Source of the DNA: Heliocidaris tuberculata
Taxonomy: Eukaryota; Echinodermata; Echinoidea; Camarodonta; Echinometridae
Reading direction: 5' to 3'
Length of the DNA: 64,000 nucleotides
Assembly: GCA_025618425.1 (NCBI GenBank)
Contig: CM046848.1
Location: 25,234,116 to 25,298,115 of the forward strand
Positions 37,401 to 47,684 of this stretch are shown piece by piece; the first letter of the stretch is position 1; each line of letters opens with the position of its first letter. A program made the position numbers and the translations under genes. Below the pieces are notes generated by a model that was given only the letters and a program-made list of their open reading frames with translations, had not been told where the DNA came from and made no database searches.

Positions 37401-38192
37401 AAAATGGTAGGAATGCTCCCTGAGGAGTGAAGATGGTGCACACTTGTGCGTGGGCTTGAAATCCAATGACCAGGGGTAATAATAAATAACATCAATTGTA
37501 AAGCATTTTGAAGTATTCATGTAATGTGCTACATAAACATAACATATCATTATTATGCATGCTTTATTTGTTAACTTGAAAGAATATATATTTCACAAAC
37601 CTACAGAATGATGACGAGAGGACTCACAAGAAACACGAGCAAAAGAAGCATTGATAAAAGGACAGCTCTTACGTCCTGTCGTCGAGCATTGATTAATACC
37701 TAGTAACTTATACCTGATGTATTCTGTATTTTCCTTCTTATGCATGCTTTATTGGTATACTTGAGCATTGATTATCACCAACCTCATACCTGATGTACTC
37801 TTTATTTTCCTTCTTATGCGTGTTTTATTTGTATACATGAAACATACATGCACTTTTCGAACCTACAGGATGACGAGGAGAGGACTCACAAGAAACACAA
37901 ACACAAGAAACATAAAGACAAGGACAGAGAGGACAAACACTCCAGAAGAGATTCCAACGCAGATGGTGAGGAGCGCAAGAAGAAAAAGAAGAGCAGTTCC
38001 AGCTCAAGCTCCAAGAAGAAATCTTCAGGTGAGAAACGGGAGAAGAAACGAGATGGAGCTGCTAGCGGACGTGGAGAATCATCCGCAGGAGGAGGAGGAG
38101 GGGATGCCATGGATGACAACGCTGCTCTGGAGGCATTTCTTGAAGGTATGGATGATCCCAAAGCAAATAGTGGAAAATATGAAGCATTTTAA
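22412..38192 (+). CDS. RABL6: RABL6, Rab-like GTPase 6 (PARF)
   Basis: Fourteen coding exons: 22412-22538, 23767-23901, 24732-24933, 26347-26487, 28494-28599, 29642-29745, 30499-30596, 30981-31027, 31180-31279, 31938-32184, 33346-34036, 35811-35931, 36448-36596 and 37869-38192. All have GT/AG borders and phases that join to 863 codons plus stop (human protein about 730). The N-terminus ([17 protein letters not shown]) is family-specific. The P-loop GDRNTGKTT is at about 49-57, [17 protein letters not shown] at about 94-110, [14 protein letters not shown] near 163-176, and [20 protein letters not shown] near 216-235. The long disordered C-terminal half carries the conserved islands [14 protein letters not shown] and [14 protein letters not shown], then acidic Ser/Asp stretches and a Lys/His-rich tail ending KYEAF. 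RABL6 is an atypical GTPase that shuttles to the nucleus and is linked to proliferation and ARF in mammals. Confidence 0.95.
23555..23760 (+). repeat. SINE-like remnant in RABL6 intron 1
   Basis: GGCATTTTGCAAGACATTAATCTGC resembles the body of the SINE at 37190-37556 (GGCAAGTCATTAATCTAC), and it ends in a TTATTATTGTTATTATTG tail. The head is not recognisable. It runs up to the exon 2 acceptor (23765-23766). Confidence 0.45.
24330..24402. repeat. Short hairpin in RABL6 intron 2
   Basis: GTTTGGAGCCAGAAGG and CCTTCTGGGTCCAAAC are inverted with about 40 bases between, giving a stem of about 16 bp. Confidence 0.55.
24950..26082 (+). repeat. Long GAT/GGT/AGT trinucleotide array in RABL6 intron 3
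   Basis: About 1.1 kb of imperfect repeats built from GATGATGATGGTGGTGGTAG-type units with GAGGAGGAT interruptions. It starts directly after the exon 3 donor (24934). Since it lacks stops in some frames it looks like a Met/Val-rich ORF, but it is intronic. Followed by CT-rich sequence up to exon 4. Confidence 0.9.
27429..27997 (+). mobile_element. TTAA-flanked fold-back MITE in RABL6 intron 4
   Basis: TTAA at 27425-27428 and 27998-28001; ends AGGGCAATCTGACCTTAT and TTAAGGTTGGGTTTCCC. Same family and orientation as 11526-12110. Confidence 0.8.
29036..29197 (+). mobile_element. hAT-like MITE remnant in RABL6 intron 5
   Basis: AGTGGCGAATCCAGG near 29039 and CCTGGATCTGCTACT near 29180 are inverted and resemble the CAGTGGCGGATCCAGG ends of the hAT element at 18381-18796. 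The target duplication is not clear. Confidence 0.55.
30403..30497 (+). pseudogene. Duplicate of RABL6 exon 7 with an in-frame stop
   Basis: Directly upstream of exon 7 (30499-30596). CAGGTAATTGTCAAATCTTT then CCCACAAGCAAGCAGAGAG parallels CAGGTATTTGTCAAGTCTTT then CCCACAAGCAAGCAGAGAG. In the exon 6 phase the first full codon is TAA where exon 7 reads TAT, so inclusion ends the protein at once. The second half has diverged and no matching donor is seen. Either a dead duplicate or a poison exon. Confidence 0.75.
31028..31179 (+). other. Short, coding-like RABL6 intron 8 with (CAG)n
   Basis: Donor AGG|GTAAGC at 31027/31028 and acceptor CACCAG|GAGGAGG at 31179/31180 remove 152 bp and keep the frame (TPAR then [10 protein letters not shown]). 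Unspliced, the frame stays open through a Gln tract and a Pro-rich stretch ending [10 protein letters not shown] and then stops. This recalls the Pro-rich segment of vertebrate RABL6, so the region may be used as coding in some isoform, or a small indel exists here. Confidence 0.6.
31490..31905 (-). mobile_element. Diverged fold-back MITE in RABL6 intron 9
   Basis: AGATTGGTGAAAGT, GAAATTGGACAATCAATAAG and GCCATATGTATAGTGATTACAG recall the interior of the TTAA-flanked MITEs at 11526-12110 and 27429-27997. It ends about 30 bases before exon 10. Termini are degraded. Confidence 0.5.
32388..32572. mobile_element. Short MITE with TTCAGACTAGGTCCCGATTA ends
   Basis: TTCAGACTAGGTCCCGATTA then TCGGG at the left and CCCGATAATCGGGACCTAGT then CTGAA at the right are inverted, about 180 bp in RABL6 intron 10. 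Confidence 0.75.
32990..33130 (-). repeat. tRNA-derived SINE remnant in RABL6 intron 10
   Basis: On the minus strand GGTTGTGGGTTCAAACCCTA contains a pol III B-box (GGTTCAAACCC), preceded by a possible A-box region (AGTATAGTTGTTTC). No cloverleaf can be drawn, so it is not a tRNA gene. Confidence 0.5.
34320..35722 (+). mobile_element. Tc1/mariner-like element, non-autonomous
   Basis: TA (34318-34319 and 35723-35724) flanks ends CAGTGCATCCCAGAAAAAAG and TTTTTGAGGGATGCACTG. Inverted arms extend well inward (AGTTAACAGTCAGAAAAAGTC against GACTTTTTCTGACTGTTAAC; AAAATCCAGACTTGACAAGAA against TTCTTGTCAAGTCTGGATTTT). The right arm is tandemly duplicated (about 35285-35480 and 35500-35715). The GC-richer centre (34640-34930) is unrelated sequence, and no DDE transposase is seen. 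It lies in RABL6 intron 11. Confidence 0.82.
36885..37656 (+). pseudogene. Three decayed upstream copies of RABL6 exon 14
   Basis: Sequences near 36887-36960, 37078-37135 and 37607-37656 resemble the start of exon 14 (37869: GATGACGAGGAGAGGACTCA then CAAGAAACAC). The third has an intact-looking acceptor (ACCTACAG, ending 37606) and reads [15 protein letters not shown] before TGA in the exon 13 phase. The second reads [14 protein letters not shown] to a stop further on. Each could give a truncated tail if spliced in. Confidence 0.7.
37190..37556 (+). repeat. tRNA-derived SINE in RABL6 intron 13
   Basis: The head GTGGTCTAGTAGATACGTCA (A-box-like) is followed by GTTAGAATCCCGCC (B-box-like). The body contains GTTACCCGGAAGATAATGGG and the tail GTAAAGCATTTTGAAG, then TGCTACATAAACATAACATA and an ATTATTAT end, the typical AAGCGCTATATAAA-type SINE tail of marine invertebrates. 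It overlaps none of the pseudo-exons. Confidence 0.65.
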
Positions 38193-38833
38193 AATAACTG
38201 TACCTCACCTGAAAGATGTTTCTATTTTATTCATTTTTTGACAGAGATGATTCCATAGCTAACTTGTGGTTTTGTTAGATCCTCATAATTCTGTAAATTT
38301 CCAAATTTGAATGATTTTTGTTGTCAGAGTTTAGAATGGAACTGTGTTGATAACCTGAAATCTTGAAGACTATAATTCATCAAGCTCTTGTTGAAGGCCT
38401 ACTTTAGATTTTAATCTGTCGTTTTGTTACATATGAATTTAAAGCATTCATTTTAATTGGTCAGATTTTTTGCATGTATTGTAAGCAATGTCAGTTATTC
38501 TATTTCTCAAATTGGTTCTGTTCATGAGGTCCCTGAAATGTCTAATATCAAAAATATTGTAATTTACCAGTATTATATATTAATTGCAATACTGCTGTTA
38601 ACAGATCTTTTGCCATATATGTATTTTAAAGTGTTGTTAGACATTGGTTGACGCGAGACATCAATACAGAATAATTGATTCTATTCTTTTTGTGCATTTC
38701 TTTAGTACCTCTCTTCCTACCACAAGATTGTTCAGATTTTAATCTGGTTAGCTCTCATCACGCAATATGCCAACAGTTATCAATAGGTCAAATGATAATT
38801 TCATTATACACTAAAAAATATATATGCGACCTG
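38193..38833 (+). other. RABL6 3' flank / probable 3' UTR
   Basis: AT-rich sequence after the RABL6 stop (38190-38192). No second gene is seen. No clear polyadenylation signal could be assigned. Confidence 0.4.
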
Positions 38834-39423
38834 TAGTGCTGGTATCGGCATGGAAAATCTATGTCGCCATGTCGCAATAAAATTAACGCCGATGTCGACA
38901 TGTGTCGACATCTGGACATGAGTCAAACAAGTCTAAACTTGGGTCGCTCCCGTAGTGACCGTACACTATTAAACCAGAGTTACCCGACACAAATTCACAA
39001 GAGCTTTACATGGAATACATGCACTATATGTCCTCACGGGCTCACACTCGCAGTCATACTCACTTACAGTTCTCAAAGATGCACACTGTCAACTATTTGC
39101 CCCAAAATTTGTTTTGTATGATCCAATTTATCAAGCATTAATGAAAGTCATGCGGTGCGAGTCAGCTAGTGTCGCATATCTAGGCATGTACATGTACGTA
39201 ATGTGTACCGGTCGTCGCAGCTAGATACGCAGCGATCGTGTTGCGCGCGCGCGCTGCTAATGCGTATGTGAAACAAATCACGTACGCCACGGCGAGCTAG
39301 GTACATGTAAAAAGACCCATTTTATGTCGCCATCGGAGCATGCGTGTCGACATGTCGGCAAAGTCCAAAACCAGTACTTTTGTCGACATAGTGGCGACAT
39401 CAGGCGTGTCGATACCAGCACTA
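38834..39423 (+). mobile_element. Non-autonomous hAT element with TAGTGCTGGTATCG ends
   Basis: GCGACCTG (38826-38833) and GCGACCTA (39424-39431) are 8-bp target copies with one mismatch. The ends TAGTGCTGGTATCG and CGATACCAGCACTA are perfectly inverted. The interior is rich in TGTCGACAT motifs. 590 bp, no transposase. Confidence 0.85.
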
Positions 39424-40047
39424 GCGACCTATGTGTATGCTTGCTTATGAATGAAAGAATTTTTTTCCAGAAGAATTCCTCTCACGAAGCTTTCTAATAT
39501 TCATTGCCCATTCTTACATATTGTTGATTTTGAATATTTTACTAGACAAAGAGTTGTGAGAGCTTTCATGTGCTGTTTTCCTACCCAAACCCTTTAGTGA
39601 TGGAGTTTATTCATCAGTTTAAAAAAAATGAACAGATAAAACATTATTATCTGTTCATTGCCCTTTTATGTTCAGCTCATGATATACATTGTACATGGAT
39701 GCAGTGGTGAAGGATGTCAATATTTGATACCATAGTTGATTTCAGACGTCCAAAAGTATGTTGTAAATTATCAAACTTTACTGTAGTATTCTACTAGTAA
39801 AGAATTCTTGTATTAATGCAAAACTGATATTTTCTCTCCCTTGTCTAATTTTTGTCTCGTCACAGGTTTATAAATGCTCAAGCTTGAGAACGTTATCTTG
39901 CCTTCAAAAACCAAAGGTTATGTCCATACGTTTTTGATTTTGGGCTTTGCAGCAATAAGCATTATATTTCTTCACCTTTTTAGTTTGTGTTTTTCATCTG
40001 CTACTAACAATAACTGTATTTTCTTTATAGTTCACATTTGGAGAAAA

Positions 40048-40190
40048 CAGGGGAGCGTTTCATGAAAGGAAGTTGTCGGATATTTCATCCGACAACTGTT
40101 ATAAGCTACTGAAATCCTTGCATCTGATTGGCTGAGAGTAAATTTGTCGGATAAAATATCTGACAAGTCCTTTCATGAAACGCCCCCCAG
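40048..40190. mobile_element. Small MITE with GGGGAGCGTTTCATGAAAGG ends
   Basis: GCGTTTCATGAAAGGAAGTT then GTCGGATA at the left and TATCTGACAAGTCCTTTCAT then GAAACGCCCCCC at the right are inverted, about 140 bp. The TTGTCGGATA motif recurs inside. Confidence 0.75.
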
Positions 40191-41434
40191 GAAATAATGA
40201 GGGTTTGGAGAAGGTAGAAAGGATAAAATTGTGGTTCCATTTTAATACCATGGTAGATATTTCATGCTAAAGTTAACATTGAAACAAAGCATTTTAAGTT
40301 GAATTCCACTTTTGAAAGTTCAAAAACTTAAATGCACCGAAGGGGTTAAGATTCAGGCAACAATAATACTGCCTTCTGCTCTGAAATGGTTTAGAAATTC
40401 CCAGGATGTTGTAGTAAATCAGTTTAATTTTCATCTGACATACATTCTCAACCAGTGTCATCCAGATGTTTTAGGGGCATGGTCTTCAACATATTAACAT
40501 CGTAATGCTAAGGAGATTTTATTAGATTTTTTGTGGCTGAGGTTGCTTTTGTTGCATACTAATTCCTCTGTGTGATTTCTTATTCTTAATATGCTTCTCT
40601 ATTGGCTTCAAAGTAAGGCTTTGATTCATATTCATTTCATACAGTGCATTTTCCATTGGAAGTAATCTGAAATAAAATCATTATTGAGTAAACTTGTACC
40701 ACCTTCATGTAATGACCCCCCCCCCAAAAAAAAAAAGCCTCTCAAAATTGTGTGCAGGTTTCATCACATTGTGAAGGATGAATACTTAATCTTCATCATA
40801 TGATGAAGCTTGCACAATTGTTTAAAAGTGTTATTCAACATTCAAAAGGGAGGCAATCTGGAAAAAATATAATAAAAATAAAACTGTCATGATGCAAAGT
40901 GATTCTAAAGTACAATAAGGCAGCAAGAAAACCAAGCATAACAATCCCAGAATGATCGATTTCTCCTGAAATCAGTGTGTAGATCATGATTGCGAGTTTC
41001 TTACCAAGTTTTCCTATGTGCATAACCAAACAGTGATAGACAAAAAAGAAAATAAAAATTATCACAGTATCCTCTTATTACACTAAAATGATTATCAGTT
41101 TTGCTTGAAACTTTCCTGGGTTTTTTTTTTTTTTCTTCACATTTCATACACAAATTTGAATGAGGCACAATCTTGCACAAGCGATAATACCATTCAGCCT
41201 CCATTGAGCTTTCATCTGTCCTTTTCTTTCTTTGTTTTGATGTTGTTTGGATTTCCTTTTGCATTGTACTTGCTCACTTTCTGCCTCTTTCTACCCTCAC
41301 CATACCTCTCCATTCAATTCTTTAAGGGTGTAGCTCTGCCATTTTCATGAATAACTGCATTCAGTAGTATTTTCATGATGTTGTGATGTTATGCTATGCT
41401 TGTTTACATTTTGGCCAAAGTATGTGGACTTTAA

Positions 41435-41820
41435 AGGGTACCAACAACCACCTGAAAAAATCATTTGTATACCGCTAGAAGGTGTAAAATTAACCTCAAA
41501 GAACTTTATCTGAAATTCTATAGGTCAACAGTTTAGGTCAACAGTTTAGGAGTATGAAGGAAATAAAGGATAACATGAAAATGCTCGCGCGTAACCGAAC
41601 TCCGACCGAGTTTAGTTCCGCGTGAGCCCTTATCTTGGCGAGCGCGTACGCGTGCGTCGAGTAGTCTACTCAAGAGTCGGTTTTACGCTTGTAGAGAGTG
41701 TAATTAAAATTACAATATCTCTCTATAGAATTAATAGTTGAAGCCAATACTTTTAATATAGTATAACGACATGAACCCTCTAACATACAGAGCAAAATAT
41801 TTTTTGGTGATTGGTACCCT
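41435..41820 (+). mobile_element. TTAA-flanked MITE with AGGGTACCAA ends
   Basis: TTAA at 41431-41434 and 41821-41824; ends AGGGTACCAA and TTGGTACCCT are perfectly inverted. The interior has a CG-rich block (41585-41660) and a 13-bp tandem duplication AGGTCAACAGTTT. Relative at 13045-13380. Confidence 0.8.
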
Positions 41821-42073
41821 TTAATGAATGGTCATTTATGACGTGTTCCCATGGAACCCAGACACAGTCACCAAATTTCATTTGTCACCTGTAAGCATCT
41901 TCATAATTTGTAATTTCTAAGCTTTACACCTTCATAATCAACATAAAAGAGCACTATCATACACGATTTTGAAAAGTAAAAAGTTACAATCCTTACAAGA
42001 CATGAACTGAATTTAGTTTCCATTTCCTGTATAGAAAAAAAACTAGGCATCAACCCTCTTCATGAGTTTGTAA

Positions 42074-42469
42074 CCCTTTCAAGACAATTGACCACATTTT
42101 TTGGTTTGGCTCAATAACTTTTGATTCAGAGCCCTGAAAAATATACCAGATAAATAAGTAGAAAGAGTAAAATTTTCTGCACACACTATGTCCAATTTTG
42201 TTGCATGACCATATTGCATTTGATGCCAGAAATTTAAAAAAGGAGAATAAGCTTTAAAATCCTTAATAGAGGTACAAAATCATTGTTTTTACATCAGAAT
42301 TGGCAATTTTTCAACTTCACGACAAAATTTCTAACCATGTATATTGTTTTCAAAGACATTACACCTTTTTAAAACGATGTAGCACTAAAAAAAAAAAATA
42401 TTGTTGTTGCCAATTTGAAGAACAAAATGTGATCAATTTAGCACTTGAATAATTCCTGTCCTGAAAGGG
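42074..42469 (-). mobile_element. piggyBac-like MITE, second copy, inverted
   Basis: Same family as 9090-9497 but in the opposite orientation: CCCTTTCAAGACAATTGACC at the left, GTCCTGAAAGGG then TTAA at the right. The left TTAA has become GTAA. Confidence 0.72.
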
Positions 42470-42474
42470 TTAAA

Positions 42475-45400
42475 GCAGAATGTTGGGTATAAGTTGAGTA
42501 TTATAGTTTGATAATTCATTTGGGTCAAGCGAGATGTCATGACATATTATTACTAGCATGGTTTATATTGCTAGGTTTCATATATTGACTGATGGTATGA
42601 TATCACATTATCAATGCATCTAAGCTCTAGTCTATAGAGCAGTCTATCAAAGTGCACAAAAGTGCTCCAATTATTTTCACCCCTGAATTGTGTGGTGACA
42701 GGTACTAGTACTTTTTTACCAGTTCTATATGGACTCCAAGAAACTTGCAACCCTGACAATGTAACACCTTGCAAGTTTCCCTAACAATGCACCATTGTAT
42801 GAAGCAAACACCCTTCATAAAGCATTGCTTAATGGAGCAGAACTCCAGGCCGCCATTCTCTCAATTCCTCTTTGACGTCAGTTAACTTAGGGCGGGCAAA
42901 TGTCTAATTTTATAGTGGCCTGTCATGTAGTCTGTATTCACCCTCCACTAGTTTTGATATATTTTGTTGTTGTTGTTAAATCTTCTTGAAAAGATCAAGT
43001 GATGCAGGGTAAATGATGGTCTCAAAAGCTATTGTCACCACAGGGGTTGTACTTGTATATTCATAGCAAGATGATGATGATGATGAACTAAATTCAGGTA
43101 TTTATTTCTTATTTTAATGGATATTTCTGTTATAAATAAATATCTAATTTATCTGCATTACTAATCTTGCCAACATAATTTTGCTGAATATATATCAAAA
43201 GTATCTCTTTGAAGAAGTGAATGCATGCATAAATTATTGGTAATATCCTGTTATCCTGGTATTGTACACAATTAATTTTTTTAATGCTTAAACAAGGAGT
43301 TATCACTGCTTCAGTGATAACTTCTTGATTGAAAGGAATATTTGGGATTTTTTTTAATACTTTGTAAAAGGAAATGTTTTATAATTTTGTTTTATTTCCT
43401 GTTGATGGGACCTGAGCTTCCTTAATACATTGTTGAAAAAAGCATGATGAAAACATGTCTTATTTGCAAAAGGTCATAGATAAGATTGAGTTTTAAGTCT
43501 ATATCCTTCAAATGTGTATTGTAGGAAATTTACCACAATTAAAACATACAGGGCAGAGTATGTAAATACTTCATATTTTCATGGTATTATGTTATATACA
43601 TTTATTTAATGATGTATTGTTTTTAAATATGAATTGTGTTACTGATGGGCAGAATTCTTCATTGAGGTGTATTATTCATCAATTCCCCCCCCCCCCCCCC
43701 AAGTATGTGAATGGATATGATATGTGCAATGCAATAATGAAAACTTGATATTATTTTCTTTAGAATAGTACAGTTATTTGTTGTTTTTTTTAATTATTAT
43801 TTAACTTTATTGATATTAAGATATAATTTGAAAGTTTTGTAATGTTGTGTACCCAACTTGCATTCTTCAATTGTGTTCCTAGTCCTAGAAATTTGTAGAA
43901 ATGATATGCAAAAGACAAGTTTAAGTGAACAGGCAGTGTACAGAGAGTAGGTGTGTGCTTTATGTATATATCAGATTATAGTAAAGTAGAACTGCTTTGA
44001 AACAAAGAAGTTTATATCTGAAGAAAAAAAAACATGCTATGTTGCTGTGTTTGATGAATACTTCTTGTGGGTGCCATGTTTTCAGGTCTTACTATTCCAA
44101 GTTTTCCAAATACCTTCTTAAAACTGATGGGAAGATTACCATTATTCTGTTCTGTCAGGAAAAGCCAGGATTATTAATTCAATGTGTTTGTGGTGGTATT
44201 GATTTGATATAATAAAGGAATATACATCAAATTTTATTTTGAGTCTGACAAACTAATGGACAAACTTGAAATGAACATAACACAATTGAAGTGACTCTGC
44301 ATTAATATAACACTCTCAGAGCTTAATTATATAATTAGTTTTTATTCACAGCATCAAATTATATCACATTTCAAACATATCTTTTTCATTCAGTAGTACT
44401 GTTGACATGACCGCAAACCTTCACAGATAATCACCAATTGTGAGTTACAAAAGCTTTATGTGTTGGCGATATCAAAGGGTTTTTAAATTGTTGAAATCGT
44501 GAAAATGTTTGCAACCATTTCTCTCTTCTTCTTTAAGGCTCATCTTCTCATTACCCGCATACATTCATATAGAAAGCATAGTACAATATTAAACTTTACC
44601 GTATATAAAGACTAATATCAAATTTCTGTTGTATGGCTCGAGTGCCCAAGTCTGCGCAGTGCCCTTGTTTGCACACATGCATAACTGTGCGATTCTGATG
44701 GAAACAAATCACGCAACGAACACAAACTTTTCATCTTTATCATAGCGATACGAAAAAACGAGTCAGAATATTGAAAAAAGGTCTCATTTCAGACATTTTA
44801 TTCACAAGCCTCAGAATGTTGTCTTTCACGTCAAAACTCCCGAACTGTGTGTAAAATGAATAAGTATGCAGACATGGGCACCATTGTTTTTTCAATGTTG
44901 AAATGACATGGCCGTCGTTTCCTGTGAAAATGGCATTGTTCTTGCTCTAATTTTGATGAGATTTTTTGCAAACTTACTCTTTAGAATATCAGGAATAATA
45001 TAAAATTAAGCTTTAGAGGAATATTAAAGAAATTCTTGTTCATTTTCAGGTCAACATCTTAGGTGCGCAGACATAGGGCTCCCCATCGTAACATTTCTGT
45101 AAAATTTACATGTATTCATTGCTTTCACTCATACAAAAGCATGAAGTGGTTAGTTCCCACATCAGAAAATATGCTCTTTGGTGTCATGATGGCATGCAAA
45201 AATCTACTGCCACCTAGATTATCTGAGATATGGTCACTTCAAAATAAGCAAAAGTAAGAAATATATTTACATTGACTTCTTTCTCGCTCTTTATTAGTTA
45301 CAATTGCTATTTTGTAATGCGTGGATGAGAAGTGTATATATTAGACACTCTTCTTTACATAAGTTGAATTTTATGTTATATTTGAAGGCTGTATTCAACA

Positions 45401-46700
45401 TTTTTTTTACCTAATTGGTAATAAATTTGTACTGGAATTGCAGTAGAAAAAAATGTATATTTGAAAGTTTGGAACAGAGGATGGATTTCATAGAGAAACT
45501 TATTTGCATTGTTTCAAAACGTTTTTATGAAATGCAAGACAACAGCAATGGCTGTAATTTTTTTTCTTTTCTGTGTTGTTTAGGCATTCACAACAGTTTC
45601 AATTGGTTTTCATCAAAGCCCAGAATAAGTTGAATAGTACATTTAAGCTGTTGTCATGTGACATAATGTCCTAAACATTTTATATGACTCATATGCTATT
45701 AACATTCCTTGATAATTCAATTATTTAATTCTCATATCACATATATCTGAAATTCCCAAGCATTCCTGATTTGTTTCATGTTGAAAGCACTTTGTTTCTT
45801 TTCCTCTTGTTTGTAGACTAAAAACATGTGGTCATGAAACTTACCGCGGTACTTCTATCAGAATAATGTATCCCAAGTTTTTTTTTACAAATAAGTTAAT
45901 TCATTTTCAGTAACACTTTCTTATTAACATTAAATATGCATGTATGATTATCTTTAATTTTGAACATTTAGTAAGTGAGCAATGACATCAAATACACTAT
46001 TCCATGTTCAGTTACAAATATTTATAGTACTTAACATAGTATCAGTATTAAATAATTATAACCTAACTTTTCTTCTAGTCCTCGAGACGTTATTTGTATC
46101 AAAATGCATGAGGCATCCATGTTGAGCTAGAATTTTATTGCAATTTCATTACTTCCTGTATTTTCACGCTGCATAATGTTCAAGCATTGTAAGAACCTTC
46201 TTCACACTAATGCTACTTATTTTTTATGGACTGATGGTGCACTACGAATAGTGAGAATGCACCTACTGCATCATGAAAGACAATGCCCTTTTTTTCCTGT
46301 TAGCATTCACACAAAAGCATGACATGACTGAAACACACTATTGTTTGTAGTCATTTTAGTGTTAAGACACTAACCATGTACAATAATAGGACATGCTAGC
46401 ATAAGTTTCGACAATGATTCCAAATGAGCATTTTTTAAATTTTCATTGTTTCAAAGCTGAATACTCGAAAAGAACATGATTTTTCCTGTATTCATAGCAT
46501 AGAAATATCCATTTTGTGTAGTACTTTACCTGTGTAAATATTACTATATATACTAAAATAAAATAAATAGTATGGTGTATTATAAATAAGCCAAAATAAA
46601 TATTGATATGTTCAACAGTGATTACAAATATTGTCAAATGTGCGTATTTCCTAGTCTTTGGTATGTTTGATCTTTTGAAAGTACTTATTTCTTGTTTTGT
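42475..46700. other. AT-rich intergenic stretch between convergent genes
   Basis: No coding exon is recognised. It contains a C run at 43686-43700, a repeat at 44633-45080 related to 13660-13781 plus 14511-14935 (GTATGGCTCGAGTGCCCAAG, AAATGGCATTGTTCTTGCTC), and otherwise low-complexity A/T sequence. Confidence 0.5.
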
Positions 46701-46715
46701 TCATATGAAGGCCAT

Positions 46716-46950
46716 CAGTGGCGGATTTAGGGGGGGGGGGGCAATTCTGGCCCGTGCCCCCCCCCCCTTTTGAGGGCAAACAATGCATTGTGCCCCCCCC
46801 CCCATTTGCAATTGTGCACCCCCCCCCCCCCCTTTTCGACCAGAAAACCATTTTTTTTTTTTTTGCTTGTCAGAGAATCATGGAGGGGAACTGGACCCCA
46901 TAACCCCCCCCCCCCCCCCCGGATGACTTTTGGAGGGCTGGCGAAATTTT
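46716..46950 (+). mobile_element. Truncated hAT element, relative of 18381-18796
   Basis: The left end CAGTGGCGGATTTAGG and shared interior (GGCAAACAATGCATTGTGCC; TTGCTTGTCAGAGAATCATG then GAGGGGAACTGGACCCC; CTTTTGGAGGGCTGGCGAAA) match the 18.4-kb element, with C and T homopolymers. No inverted right end or target duplication is found. Confidence 0.7.
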
Positions 46951-47142
46951 TTTTTTTGGTGTCACCATTCCCATCATTCTTTTTCAATTGCCAATAAGGT
47001 GGTGCCATTCGTACAATAGGCCAGGTCGTAATTACAATTTGCACATGTGCAGATACAGATCATTATGTACGCTGTCATTTTGTACACACCACCATGCGCG
47101 CACCAGTATGAATTACATTTACGAAGTGGCTTATTGGCACCC

Positions 47143-47494
47143 GTATCCGGACAACTACCCCCCTCCCCCCCTCGGGCAATTACTGTACCCCCAGGACAAT
47201 TACCCCCCTGGACAACTACCCCCAGGACAATTCCCACCCAGGACAACTACCCCCAGACAACTACCCCCCCCCCCTGGACAACTAACAACTACCCCCAGAT
47301 TATGAGGTAGTTGTCCGGGGGGGGGGGGGGGGGTCGGGGTAAGCATCATTTTATGGGGGTGCTTTTTTCCTGGGGGGTAATTGTCCCAGGGGGGGGGGTA
47401 GTTGTCCTGGGGGGGGGTAGTTGTCATGGGGTAATTGTCCTTGAGGGTTAGTTGTCTGGGGGGTAGTTTTCCAGGGGGTAGTTGTCCTAGAATC
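47143..47494. repeat. Palindromic minisatellite of GGACAACTACCCCC units
   Basis: The left half (47148-47300) repeats GGACAA(C/T)TACCCCC in one orientation about seven times. The right half (47307-47488) repeats the reverse complement GGGGGTA(G/A)TTGTCC about eight times. ATTGGCACCC occurs as a direct repeat immediately outside (47133-47142 and 47495-47504), like a 10-bp target duplication. Confidence 0.8.
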
Positions 47495-47684
47495 ATTGGC
47501 ACCCAATGAAGAGCTTTCTGAACAACAATGCACTTTATATCAAAAGCCACCTCAAGATGGCATCACTTGAACATTTTGAACATGGGGTTGTGGGACCAAA
47601 GTGGACGACAATGGAGAAATTTGCCAAAAAGTTGTTGCCAATGGAGAAATTTGCCAAAAAAGTTGTCTGCAAGGATGACAGAGA

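Noticed and set aside
46727..47550. Frames encoding PPGQLPP/DNYPP-like repeats on both strands
   Set aside because: Translation of the palindromic GGACAACTACCCCC array and homopolymers, not genes.
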